Shown here: positions 39,081 through 47,436 of the stretch, piece by piece
How positions within the stretch are numbered: the stretch's first letter is position 1
Layout of the letters: every line of letters starts with the position of its first letter
Origin: Pelomonas sp963422775
Lineage (GTDB): Bacteria; Pseudomonadota; Gammaproteobacteria; Burkholderiales; Burkholderiaceae_C
Assembly: GCA_963422775.4 (NCBI GenBank)
Contig: CAUJSJ030000058.1
Location: forward strand, 14,656-78,655
DNA length: 64,000 nucleotides
Direction of reading: 5' to 3'
The notes under the pieces: model-generated
Seen by the model: the letters and a program-made list of their open reading frames with translations, nothing else
The model's database searches: none
What the model was told of the DNA's origin: nothing
Program-made: the position numbers and the translations under genes

Positions 39081-39824
39081 ATGGGCATTTCCTACAGCGA
39101 TCTTTACGGGCAGATGCAGGGCGAGCGCGCCGTGGTCGTGCGCCACATGCACAAGTACGTGGACCTGCTGCCAGCGGCGCTGCAGGGCGAGGTGCTGGAC
39201 TTCGGCTGCGGCTGGGGTTATCTGCTCGAAGCGCTGCAGCAGCGGGGCGTGCCCTGCCAGGGCATCGACATCAGCGCCGAACAGTCGGCCGTGGCGCGAT
39301 CCAGTGGGGTGCCGGTCGAACACGTGGAGGACTCGATGGCTTGGCTGCGCGAGCAGATCGCAGGAGGGCGGCGCTGGGCCGCGATCTACCTGCTCGACGT
39401 CATCGAGCACCTGGAAGCCGGGGAGCAGATCGAGCTGATTGGGCTGCTTGCGCAGGCTGTGCAGCCCGGCGGCCGCCTGGTGCTGCGCAACCCCAACCCC
39501 GACAGCGTGGTGGGTATGCGCATGATGTACATCGACTACACGCACCGTTTCACGCCCACCGCCGATGCGCTGGAGGGGCTGCTGAAGGCCAGCGGCTTCA
39601 GCTCGGTGGTCACGCGCGACGAGCTGTCGTGGATCGAGCCCTGGTCCCAGGTCTGGCGGCGCTACTTCCCGTATCCGAGAGCGCTGCTGAAGGAGGCCTT
39701 CTATCGGCTGGGGCGGCCGGTCCTGCGCGGCTGGCGGCGCCTGCTCATCGCCAGCGAGCTGGGTCTGGAAACGGCCAGCCGCCTGCCGCTCGCGCCCAAC
39801 TATCTTTGCATCGCCATCCGATGA
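39081..39824 (+). CDS. class I SAM-dependent methyltransferase
   Basis: The 247-aa enzyme has the SAM-binding motif I VLDFGCGWGYLLEAL (about 38-52). An acidic end of strand two (GIDIS) and motif IV YLLDVIEHLEAGEQ follow, then GGRLVLRNPNPDSVVG. These mark a Methyltransf_11/23-type enzyme as found in O-antigen loci, where it usually methylates a sugar hydroxyl. The basic C-terminal region (LKEAFYRLGRPVLRGWRRLL) could touch the membrane. It starts six bases after the previous gene and overlaps the next by ATGA. Confidence 0.88.
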   Translation: MGISYSDLYGQMQGERAVVVRHMHKYVDLLPAALQGEVLDFGCGWGYLLEALQQRGVPCQGIDISAEQSAVARSSGVPVEHVEDSMAWLREQIAGGRRWAAIYLLDVIEHLEAGEQIELIGLLAQAVQPGGRLVLRNPNPDSVVGMRMMYIDYTHRFTPTADALEGLLKASGFSSVVTRDELSWIEPWSQVWRRYFPYPRALLKEAFYRLGRPVLRGWRRLLIASELGLETASRLPLAPNYLCIAIR

Positions 39825-41113
39825 GGATCGCCGTGCTCAGCAAGGCCGACGCCTTCGGCGGCGGCGCCTCGCGCATCGCCGTCGAGCTGACGGCGAGTCT
39901 GGCCGCCTGCGGCGTCGACGTGCGGCATTACGCGGGGTGGGGCGGGCGGCAGCGCCTGCGGGACATCTATCCGCCCGAGGTCACGCCGGTCTTCGGCACC
40001 TCGCGGCCGCTTCGCGTGGCGCTCAAGGTGGGCCTCGCCGCCCAATGGTTCCTCGGCACGCCCGAAGCCGTGCCCCTCGAATGGCCCGCGCTGCGCAGCT
40101 CGGGCCTGCTGGATGCCGACCTGATCCATGTCCACGACATCACCGAGCTGATGTCCGCGCGCAGCCTGCTGTGGCTCAGCCGGCGCAAGCCCGTGGTCTG
40201 GACGCTGCACGACTATTCGCCCTTCACGGCCGGCTGCATCTACCCCTTCGAAAACGAACCCCTGGGCTGCAAGCGCTGGCGCGCTGACGGGCCGGGCTGC
40301 AACGCGAGCTGCCCGCTGCGGGCGGGGCGCGGTTACCCGTTCTGGGGCGCGTTCAACGGTGTGCCGCTGCTGTGGCGCGCCAAGGCGCGGCTGGCGAGCG
40401 AGGGGCGCCTGACGCTCACGTCGCCGTCGAGCTGGCTGGCCGACGAGGCGGCGCAGTCCAAGCTGTATGCCGGGCAGCGTCCGGCCGTGGTGTTCAACGG
40501 CATCGACGTCGGCAGCGTCTTCGTGCCGCAGGACAAGGCCTCGGCCCGGCAGCGGTTGGGCCTCGCGACCGATGGCCTGCTGATCGTCATGATGGCCGGC
40601 AACCTGGCCGACCGGAACAAGGGCTTCGCCTGGGGCGTGCAGGCGCTGGAGCAAATGCCCGAGGCCTTGCGTGCACGGGCGCGGCTGCTGTGCATCGGCA
40701 TCATGCCGGCCGACGCCCCACAGCGCCTGGCCGGCATGGCCGTTCATTGGACGGGTTACGTCGACAACGGTCCGCGCATGGCCGAGTTGCTGGCCGCCGC
40801 CGATGTGATGCTCTACCCGTCGCTGGCAGACAACCAGCCGCTGGCGGTCATCGAGGCCATGGCCTGCGGCACGCCGGTGTTCGCGTTCGATACGGGTGGC
40901 ATCCCCGAAATCGTGGGCGAGGGCGGCGTGCTGGTCGCGCGCAAGGACACGGCGGCACTGGCGCGTGCGGTGGCCGATGCGGTGGAGCGCCAGACGCTGC
41001 CGGCGCTGGGCGAGGCCGCGCGCCGGCGCGCGGTGGCGCATTTCAGCCGTGAGCGCATGGCCGGCAATTTCCTCGACCTGTACCGGCGCGTTCTCGCCGA
41101 ACGGGCGCCATGA
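39821..41113 (+). CDS. GT4-family glycosyltransferase
   Basis: The 430-aa retaining glycosyltransferase has a GT-B fold. The N-terminal half starts MRIAVLSKADAFGGGASRIAVEL and contains LIHVHDITELMS and WTLHDYSPFTAGC. The C-terminal nucleotide-sugar half contains VVFNGIDVGSVF, MMAGNLADRNKGF and the donor-binding YPSLADNQPLAVIEAMACGTPVFAFDTGGIPEIV with the conserved ExxxxxG. A Cys-rich insert (GCIYPFENEPLGCKRW...CNASC) is typical of this WcaC-like subgroup. It probably adds a sugar to the lipid-linked repeat unit. Overlaps of four bases join it to both neighbours. Confidence 0.92.
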   Translation: MRIAVLSKADAFGGGASRIAVELTASLAACGVDVRHYAGWGGRQRLRDIYPPEVTPVFGTSRPLRVALKVGLAAQWFLGTPEAVPLEWPALRSSGLLDADLIHVHDITELMSARSLLWLSRRKPVVWTLHDYSPFTAGCIYPFENEPLGCKRWRADGPGCNASCPLRAGRGYPFWGAFNGVPLLWRAKARLASEGRLTLTSPSSWLADEAAQSKLYAGQRPAVVFNGIDVGSVFVPQDKASARQRLGLATDGLLIVMMAGNLADRNKGFAWGVQALEQMPEALRARARLLCIGIMPADAPQRLAGMAVHWTGYVDNGPRMAELLAAADVMLYPSLADNQPLAVIEAMACGTPVFAFDTGGIPEIVGEGGVLVARKDTAALARAVADAVERQTLPALGEAARRRAVAHFSRERMAGNFLDLYRRVLAERAP

Positions 41114-42381
41114 GCGCAGCGGCGACGCCCGAGCGGCGCCACGCCTTTGGGCGCGGCCAGCTGGGCCCGGTCTTCGTCGCGTTCGCGGGGCTGCTGCAGG
41201 CCGCGGCGCAGCGCGATGGCGTGCGGCACCTGGTGTTCATCGCACGCGACGGCGAGTTCCTGCGCCAGGTGCAGCAGTGCTGGCAGGCCCACGGCGGCGA
41301 GGTCGAACCGCCCCAGCTGCACTACGCCTACCTGTCACGGCGCTCCACCAATCTGCTGCGCCACGCCCGCATCGACGCGGCCGCCGTGCAGCACGCGCTG
41401 GCCGTGCGCGCCGGTGTGGCCACGTCAACGTCCTTGCTGCGCTTTCTCGGCATCGACGTGGACGCGCTGCCTGATGACCTGCGAACCCAGCTCGCCGCCG
41501 TCGAGCCAGGCCAGCTGGCCGCCTGGGCCGCGTCCGGGGCCTTCCAGCGGCAGCTCACCCTGCAGCGCGAGCGCCTGCTGTCGCAGCTGCGCCGCTACCT
41601 GCAAACCTGGGGCCTGCCGGCCGCGCAGGACGTCGCCTTCGTGGACATCGGCTGGCAGGGCAGCATCGCGCGCACGCTGCAGCAGGCGCTGTGCGCGCCG
41701 GGCGAGCGCTTGCGCCTGTACCAGATGGGCCATTGGAGCGAGACCCTGCCGCTGCCCGACACGCCCGCGCGGATCGAAGGCTTGCTGGGCGACTGGCAGC
41801 GGGCGCGCAGCCTGCGCGAGGGCGCCGTCTACCAGCTCGCGCTGGTGCTGGAGGCCGTCTGCCGCGAGCATGCGGCGCCGGTCATCGGCTATGACGGCAT
41901 GGACCCGGTGCGGCCGAGGTTTGCGGATGCCACGCTCGATGCCGACAGCGAACGCGAGAACGCCGCGTGGCGCCAACCCATCCGCGAAGGCATCCTGGAA
42001 GCCGTGGCCGCCGCCGCCCGCCGGCCGCAGATCGGTACGCCGGCGACGTGGCGTCGCCAGGCGCAAGGCCATCTGCGGAGCCTGGCCTACTTCCCCGACG
42101 CCTCGGCCCGGCAGGCCGCGATGGGCCTGCGCCACGCCGAGGGGCACGCAGCAGGCTGGAGCGCGGCGCTCATCGTGTCGCCCCTGCCCAGCTTGTGGCG
42201 TTCACCGCGGGCCTGGGTCGCGGGGCTGGCGTCGCCCTGGCGGGCCGGCTACCTGATGGCGACCGGCGGCGTGCTGCTGGCCGGGCTCTATGCGCTGCTG
42301 GAAGCCGGCCTGCTCGCGGCGCCACCGGGCTGGCGCACGGGGCTGCGCGACCTGGCGCGGCGCTTCGGCCGCATCGCCTGA
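41110..42381 (+). CDS. COG5610-like C-terminal-half protein, copy 2
   Basis: The 423-aa protein shares with the 37896 gene the motifs VRHLVFIARDGEFLRQVQQCW (about 38-58) and DVAFVDIGWQGSIARTLQQAL (about 178-198). Here the canonical ARDG is kept. A Leu-rich helix (GYLMATGGVLLAGLYALLEAGLL) near the end may dock on the membrane. No HAD catalytic Asp motif is present, and the function is unknown. It overlaps the GT4 stop (ATGA) and ends one base from the convergent ThDP-enzyme gene. Low overall identity to copy 1 suggests old duplication or separate roles. Confidence 0.7.
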   Translation: MSAAATPERRHAFGRGQLGPVFVAFAGLLQAAAQRDGVRHLVFIARDGEFLRQVQQCWQAHGGEVEPPQLHYAYLSRRSTNLLRHARIDAAAVQHALAVRAGVATSTSLLRFLGIDVDALPDDLRTQLAAVEPGQLAAWAASGAFQRQLTLQRERLLSQLRRYLQTWGLPAAQDVAFVDIGWQGSIARTLQQALCAPGERLRLYQMGHWSETLPLPDTPARIEGLLGDWQRARSLREGAVYQLALVLEAVCREHAAPVIGYDGMDPVRPRFADATLDADSERENAAWRQPIREGILEAVAAAARRPQIGTPATWRRQAQGHLRSLAYFPDASARQAAMGLRHAEGHAAGWSAALIVSPLPSLWRSPRAWVAGLASPWRAGYLMATGGVLLAGLYALLEAGLLAAPPGWRTGLRDLARRFGRIA

Positions 42382-42382
42382 A

Positions 42383-44152
42383 TCAGCGTTGCACCTGGGC
42401 TGCGCTGTCGCGCAGCGCCTGCAGCTCGCTGGCCGGCAGGAAGGGGTGCATGTCGTCCAACTCGGGCGTCAGGAACTTGCCGTGCTCGTCGACGCGTGAC
42501 TTCAACTTGGGGCTGAAGCCCTGGGACGGGTCGACGTGGATCTGCACGAGCAGCGGGCCACTGCCCCCGATCAGCTCGGGCAGGCGGGCGAGGTCTTCAG
42601 GCGTGGCGATGTCCACGGCCTTGATGCCGTAGGCGCGGGCCAGCGCAACGTAGTCGGGGCAGTCCACGCCTGAGGCGCGGTCGGCGCCGATGACGCGGCC
42701 GAAGAAGTTCTCGTGGCTGAGGCGGATGGACAGATAGCCGTCGTTGGCCAGCACGATGACGGCGACGTTGAGCTGCTGCGTCTTGAGCGTCTGCAGCTCC
42801 TGCACATTCATCTGCAGGCTGCCGTCGCCGGCCAGGCAGACGACGCGGCGCGTCGGTGCGGCGATGGACGCCCCGAGTGCCGCGGGCAGGTCGTAGCCCA
42901 TGGACGCGGAGCCGGAGTTGCTAAAGAGGCGTTGGCCGCGTTTGAGCCTTCCGATCTGGAAGGGCAGGATGCAGGCCGAGGCGTTGCCGCTGGCGACTAT
43001 TGCCGAGTCGGGCAGGGCTTCGAACAGCGCCTGGACGGCGCCGTAGGGGTTGATGAGGCCAGGCGCGCTGGTGTTGCCGGGCTCCATCGCCGGGTAGCGC
43101 GTGGCGATGTCGCGACACCAGGCCGCCCATGGGGCGAAGGCCAGCGTCGTGAGGCCGGCGCGCAGGGCCTGGATGAAGGCCTTGGCATCGGCCTCGACCG
43201 TCAGCGTGGGCTTGACGAGCGGCTTGTCGAACTCGGCCGGGTCGATGTCGACCTGCACGACGCGCGCGTCCTTGGCGAAGCTGCCCCAGTTGTAGCTGAC
43301 CTGGCGGATGTTCAGGCGCGAGCCGATGACGATGACGAGGTCGGCGGCTTGCAGGCAGACGTTGCCGGCGCGCGTGCCGATGGTGCCCGGGCGGCCGGCG
43401 AAGAGCGGGTGGTCGGACTCGATGAGGTCGTGCGTCCAGGCCGTCGTCAGCGGGATGCCACTGGCTTCGACCAGGTCGCGCAACTCGTCCACCGCACCGG
43501 CCAGGCGCACGCCGGTGCCGCCGAGGATCAGCGGGCGCTTGGCCTCGCGCAGCCATTCGAAAACGGTGCTCACGTCCGGCGCGGCCGCCACGGCCGAGGT
43601 GGCAGGCTCGATGAACTCGAACGCTTCGGTCGACGACTGCAGGTCGATGGGAATGTCCAGCCACACCGGACCGGGTCTGCCTTGGGTGGCCAGCGCCAGC
43701 GCTTCGGGCAGTGCGCGGCTCAGTTCTTCCAGCGAGCCGATCGCCCAGGCGCGCTTGACGATCGGGCCGACCATGGCGGTGATCGGTACCTCCTGGTCGC
43801 CCAGCTGGCGCAGGCCCGGCACCGGCGTGTGCGCGAGCGCCGTCGCGCGCTTGACCTGGCCGGACAGCACCAGCATCGAGATGGAATCCGTGAAGGCGCC
43901 GAACACACCGTTCAGCGCATTCAGCCCGCCGGGGCCGGTCGTCACGTTGACGATGGCCGGCCGGCCGTCGATGCGGGCATAGCCCTCGGCCGCCATCGCG
44001 CAGGCCTGCTCGTGGTGCATGAAGCTGCACTTCAGGCCGGGCTGGGTGGCCAGCGCCTGGTTCAGGAACATCGCGCCGCCGCCGGTGACGGCGAAGACCT
44101 GGGCCAGGCCTTTGGCCGCGAGGTACGCGGCGATGCGCTCCGCCGCGTTCAC
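42383..44152 (-). CDS. ThDP-dependent acetolactate-synthase-like enzyme (YerE-type candidate)
   Basis: The 589-aa enzyme has all three domains of the acetohydroxyacid synthase fold. The Pyr domain carries catalytic Glu48 (MHHEQACAMAAEGYAR), the central domain is about 190-340, and the PP domain has the ThDP-Mg motif G442-D-G-S to N470 (GDGSLQMN...ANDGYL). It should decarboxylate pyruvate or a like 2-keto acid. It is translationally coupled to rfbH (GTGA) in a CDP-sugar operon, not to ilvN. The best match of context is YerE, which adds a two-carbon unit to CDP-3,6-dideoxy-4-keto-hexose on the way to yersiniose. The substrate is inference. Confidence 0.85.
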   Translation of the reverse strand: MNAAERIAAYLAAKGLAQVFAVTGGGAMFLNQALATQPGLKCSFMHHEQACAMAAEGYARIDGRPAIVNVTTGPGGLNALNGVFGAFTDSISMLVLSGQVKRATALAHTPVPGLRQLGDQEVPITAMVGPIVKRAWAIGSLEELSRALPEALALATQGRPGPVWLDIPIDLQSSTEAFEFIEPATSAVAAAPDVSTVFEWLREAKRPLILGGTGVRLAGAVDELRDLVEASGIPLTTAWTHDLIESDHPLFAGRPGTIGTRAGNVCLQAADLVIVIGSRLNIRQVSYNWGSFAKDARVVQVDIDPAEFDKPLVKPTLTVEADAKAFIQALRAGLTTLAFAPWAAWCRDIATRYPAMEPGNTSAPGLINPYGAVQALFEALPDSAIVASGNASACILPFQIGRLKRGQRLFSNSGSASMGYDLPAALGASIAAPTRRVVCLAGDGSLQMNVQELQTLKTQQLNVAVIVLANDGYLSIRLSHENFFGRVIGADRASGVDCPDYVALARAYGIKAVDIATPEDLARLPELIGGSGPLLVQIHVDPSQGFSPKLKSRVDEHGKFLTPELDDMHPFLPASELQALRDSAAQVQR

Positions 44153-45468
44153 AGGCCACCCCCGACAAAGCCGGCGATCTCGTCGGCCGCGTAGTCCAGC
44201 TGGTCGTCGGACAGGCCCGGGTAGAGGCCGATCCAGAAGGTGTCGTTCATGACGATGTCGGTGTTGGTCAGCGGGCCGGCGACGCGGAAGTTGCGGCCTT
44301 GCATGTAGGGCTGGCGCGTCAGGTTGCCGGCGAACAGCAGCCGCGTGCCGATGCGCTTGCTGTCCAGGTGCGTCAGCAGATCCACGCGGCGCAGGTTGGC
44401 CTCGGGCTTGAGGGTGATGGGGAAGCCGAACCACGATGGGTCGCTGCCGGGCGTGGCCTCGGGCAGCAGCAGGAATTCCTGGCTGGCCTGCAGCCGCTCA
44501 TGCAGCCGGGCGAAGTTGCGTTTGCGCGCGGCGATGAAGCCGTCGAGCCGATCCAGCTGCGCCAGCGCGCAGGCGGCCTGCATGTCGGTGATCTTCAGGT
44601 TGTAGCCGAGGTGGCTGTAGGTGTACTTGTGGTCGTAGCCCTCGGGCAGGGCACCGAGCTTCCAGCAATACCGTTTGCCGCAGGTGTTGTCCTTGCCCGG
44701 CGCGCACCAGCAGTCGCGACCCCAGTCGCGCAGCGACTCGGCGGCGCGCTTCAAGGTGTCGTCGTTCATGAAGACGGCGCCGCCTTCGCCCATCGTGATG
44801 TGGTGGGCGGGGTAGAAGCTCAGCGTGGCGATGTCGCCGAAGGTCCCCACCAGCTGGCCGTTGTAGGTGGCGCCGAGCGCGTCGCAGCAGTCTTCCACCA
44901 GCCACAGGCCGTGCTCGCGGCACAGGCGCGTGACGGCATCCAGGTTGTATGGGTTGCCCAGCGTGTGGGCCAGCATGATGGCTTTCGTCCTGGGCGTGAT
45001 GGCCGCAGCCAGTTGCTCGACGTCGATGTTGTAGGTCGGCAGGTGCACGTCCACCAGCACCGGCACGGCACCGCACTGCAGGATGGGGTTGACGGTGGTC
45101 GGGAAGCCCGCCGCGACGCCGATGACCTCGTCGCCCGGCTGGATGGCGCGCTCGCCGAGCAGCGGCGAGGTCAGCGCCGAGAAGGCCAGCAGGTTGGCCG
45201 AGGAACCCGAGTTGGTCGTCAGCACATGCTTCACGCCCAGGCGCTCAGCGAGGCGGGCCTCGAAGGCGGCGTTGAAGCGGCCGGTGGTCAGCCAGGCGTC
45301 CAGCGACGCCTCGACCATCAGCTTCATCTCCGGCGCGCCGACGACCTTGCCGGATGGCGGGATGACGGTCTGGCCGGGCAGGAAGTCGCCTGGAGCGGCG
45401 GCGGCGGCGGCGTACTGCTCGACGAGCTGCAGGATCTGCTGGCGCAGCTTGAGTTGGTCGGCGGTCAT
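44149..45468 (-). CDS. rfbH: CDP-6-deoxy-4-keto-glucose 3-dehydrase (E1)
   Basis: The 439-aa PMP enzyme of the DegT/DnrJ/EryC1 fold removes the C3 hydroxyl of CDP-4-keto-6-deoxyglucose. The aminotransferase Lys is replaced by His (AHHITMGEGG, His222/223), the hallmark of E1. The [2Fe-2S] ligands fit the E1 pattern C-X57-C-X1-C-X7-C exactly, from EDCC to DCWCAPGKDNTC. It needs a ferredoxin-NAD reductase partner (E3, RfbI/AscD), which is not in the window. ATG 45468 overlaps the rfbG stop and its stop overlaps the ThDP gene. Confidence 0.96.
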   Translation of the reverse strand: MTADQLKLRQQILQLVEQYAAAAAAPGDFLPGQTVIPPSGKVVGAPEMKLMVEASLDAWLTTGRFNAAFEARLAERLGVKHVLTTNSGSSANLLAFSALTSPLLGERAIQPGDEVIGVAAGFPTTVNPILQCGAVPVLVDVHLPTYNIDVEQLAAAITPRTKAIMLAHTLGNPYNLDAVTRLCREHGLWLVEDCCDALGATYNGQLVGTFGDIATLSFYPAHHITMGEGGAVFMNDDTLKRAAESLRDWGRDCWCAPGKDNTCGKRYCWKLGALPEGYDHKYTYSHLGYNLKITDMQAACALAQLDRLDGFIAARKRNFARLHERLQASQEFLLLPEATPGSDPSWFGFPITLKPEANLRRVDLLTHLDSKRIGTRLLFAGNLTRQPYMQGRNFRVAGPLTNTDIVMNDTFWIGLYPGLSDDQLDYAADEIAGFVGGGL

Positions 45469-46529
45469 GCGAGGGAAGAAGCGTATGAATCTGAGTAGGA
45501 AGCGATCTGCTGCAGCGTCAGCGCCTGCAGGTCCTGGCCCGCGCGGTGGGCGCGGTGCCATTGCCAGGTGAGGCGCAGCGCCTCGGACAGCGCCAGCCGG
45601 CCTTGCCAGCCCAGGCGCTCGGCGGCCTTGCTGGAGTCCAGCAGCAGCACGCCGGCTTCGTGTACGCCTCCGCCGTTGCCGAAGGTCAGCTCGGGCAGGC
45701 CCGCGCCGCCGGCGCGGGCGTGGGCCAGCAGCAGGCTGGCCACGTTGCGCACGGGTTGGCCGTGCGGGTCGGCGGGGCCGAAGTTCCAGGCGCCGCCAAA
45801 CCGCGTCGGGTCGTCCAGCAGCCCTTCGGCCAGTTTCAGGTAGCCCGCCAGCGGTTCCATCACATGCTGCCAGGGCCGCACGGCGTCCGGGTGGCGCAGG
45901 TGCAGCGCGGTGCCGGCGTCGATGGCGCGCAGCAGGTCGGGCACGAGCCGGTCGGTGCTGATGTCGCCGCCGCCGATGACGTTGCCGGCGCGCGCCGTGG
46001 CCAGCGGCAGCTGGTAGGACGCCGCATAGCTGGCCGCGACCATCTCGGCGCCGGCCTTGCTGGCGCTGTAGGGGTCGTGGCCGCCCAGCGCATCGGTCTC
46101 GCGGCAGGGCGGGCCGAGGTCGCGGTAGCACTTGTCGGTCGTCACGACGACGGTGGCGCGCACGCCGTCGACCTGGCGCACCGCGTCCAGCAGGTTGGCC
46201 GTACCCATCACGTTGGTCGCAAAAGTGCCCAGCGGGTCGGCATAAGAGGCGCGCACGAGTGGCTGGGCAGCGAGGTGGAAGACGACCTCGGGCTGCGCCG
46301 TGATCAGCGCGTCCAGCAGCGTGGGGGCATCGCGCACGTCTGCGGTCCAGTCGGCCTGCAGCGTCTGCCTGACGCCGGCGAGTTCGCAGAAGCCACCGGC
46401 CTCGGGCGCCAGCGCATAACCGCTCACGTGCGCGCCCAGGCGCTTCAGCCACAGTGCCAGCCAGCCGCCCTTGAAGCCGGTGTGGCCGGTGATGAAGACG
46501 CGCCGGCCGGCCCAGGCGGAGGGGTTCAC
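45465..46529 (-). CDS. rfbG: CDP-glucose 4,6-dehydratase
   Basis: The 354-aa extended SDR turns CDP-glucose into CDP-4-keto-6-deoxyglucose. It has the NAD motif VFITGHTGFKGGWLALWLKRLG (GxTGFKG), a diagnostic start for this dehydratase. VVTTDKCYRD with the catalytic Thr-Asp-Lys and DPYSASKAGAEM with YxxxK follow. GTG 46529 overlaps the rfbF stop as GTGA; a second GTG directly upstream at 46532 is an equal option. It lies between rfbF and rfbH, the standard pathway order. Confidence 0.96.
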   Translation of the reverse strand: MNPSAWAGRRVFITGHTGFKGGWLALWLKRLGAHVSGYALAPEAGGFCELAGVRQTLQADWTADVRDAPTLLDALITAQPEVVFHLAAQPLVRASYADPLGTFATNVMGTANLLDAVRQVDGVRATVVVTTDKCYRDLGPPCRETDALGGHDPYSASKAGAEMVAASYAASYQLPLATARAGNVIGGGDISTDRLVPDLLRAIDAGTALHLRHPDAVRPWQHVMEPLAGYLKLAEGLLDDPTRFGGAWNFGPADPHGQPVRNVASLLLAHARAGGAGLPELTFGNGGGVHEAGVLLLDSSKAAERLGWQGRLALSEALRLTWQWHRAHRAGQDLQALTLQQIASYSDSYASSLA

Positions 46530-47305
46530 CACAGCTTCCACGGCGCACGGCCCTCGGCCCACAGGCGTTCCAGGTGGGTGCGGTCGCGCACGGTGTCCAT
46601 GGGCTGCCAGAAGCCGGGGTGTTCGTAGACGCCCAACTGGCCGCGCTCGGCCAGGGTCTCCAGCGGCTTGTCTTCCCAGGCGTCGGCGTCGCCGGTGATG
46701 AGGTCCAGCACGTCGGGTTTCAGCACGAAGAAGCCGGCGTTGACGCTCGCGCTTTCGCTCTGCGGCTTTTCGCGGAAGGCGCGCACGAGGCCGGTCTCGG
46801 GGTCCACGTCCAGCGCGCCGAAGCGGGCGGGCGGCACCGCGGCCGTGACTGTCGCGGCCCGGCCGCTGGCGCGGTGCTGGGCGATCAGCGCGGTCACGTC
46901 CACGTCGGCCACGCCGTCGCCGTAGGTGAAGCAGAAGTCCTGCTCGTTCTTCAGGTAGCTCGCTACACGGCGCAAGCGGCCGCCGGTGCCGCTGTCCTGG
47001 CCGGTGTCCACCAGCGTGACACGCCAGGGCTCGGCGTGGCGTTCGTGCACTTCCATGCGGTTCTCGCCGAGGTCGAAGGTGACATCCGAGCTGTGCAGGA
47101 AGTAGTTGGCGAAGTACTCCTTGATGACGTAGCCGCGGTAGCCGCAGCAGACGATGAAGTCCTGGATGCCGTGGCTGGCATAGATCTTCATGATGTGCCA
47201 CAGGATGGGCTGGCCGCCGATCTCGATCATGGGCTTGGGCCGCAGATGGGTTTCCTCGGCGATGCGGGTGCCGAGGCCACCGGCCAGGATCACGGCTTTG
47301 GTCAT
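46526..47305 (-). CDS. rfbF: glucose-1-phosphate cytidylyltransferase
   Basis: The 259-aa nucleotidyltransferase makes CDP-glucose from CTP and glucose 1-phosphate, the entry to CDP-deoxyhexose synthesis. It begins MTKAVILAGGLGTRIAEETHLRPKPMIEIG with the GGxGTR and PKPM motifs. It also has FTYGDGVADVDV (metal Asp), REKPQ and NAGFFVLKP. The length is normal. It heads the minus-strand operon rfbF-rfbG-rfbH-ThDP enzyme and is divergent from the POT transporter. The 131-base gap upstream contains a CCCAGGG/CCCTGGG hairpin at 47324-47341. Confidence 0.97.
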   Translation of the reverse strand: MTKAVILAGGLGTRIAEETHLRPKPMIEIGGQPILWHIMKIYASHGIQDFIVCCGYRGYVIKEYFANYFLHSSDVTFDLGENRMEVHERHAEPWRVTLVDTGQDSGTGGRLRRVASYLKNEQDFCFTYGDGVADVDVTALIAQHRASGRAATVTAAVPPARFGALDVDPETGLVRAFREKPQSESASVNAGFFVLKPDVLDLITGDADAWEDKPLETLAERGQLGVYEHPGFWQPMDTVRDRTHLERLWAEGRAPWKLW

Positions 47306-47436
47306 CGAATCAGTTTAGGCGGACCCAGGGCAATCCCTGGGCCGTCCGTCCGTGGAAAACGCCCTGTGGGCGGGACAATTCCGGCCTTCAGCGCGGGCTA
47401 CCGCCCGCCTCCCGCGGTTTACCTGGAACGACAGAC

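Noticed and set aside
42383..44152. Acetolactate synthase for branched-chain amino acids
   Set aside because: The fold fits, but it overlaps rfbH in a CDP-sugar operon and lacks an ilvN/ilvC neighbour, so a sugar-branching role is more likely.
44149..45468. PLP sugar aminotransferase
   Set aside because: The catalytic Lys is replaced by His and four Cys match the E1 iron-sulfur spacing, which marks RfbH dehydrase.
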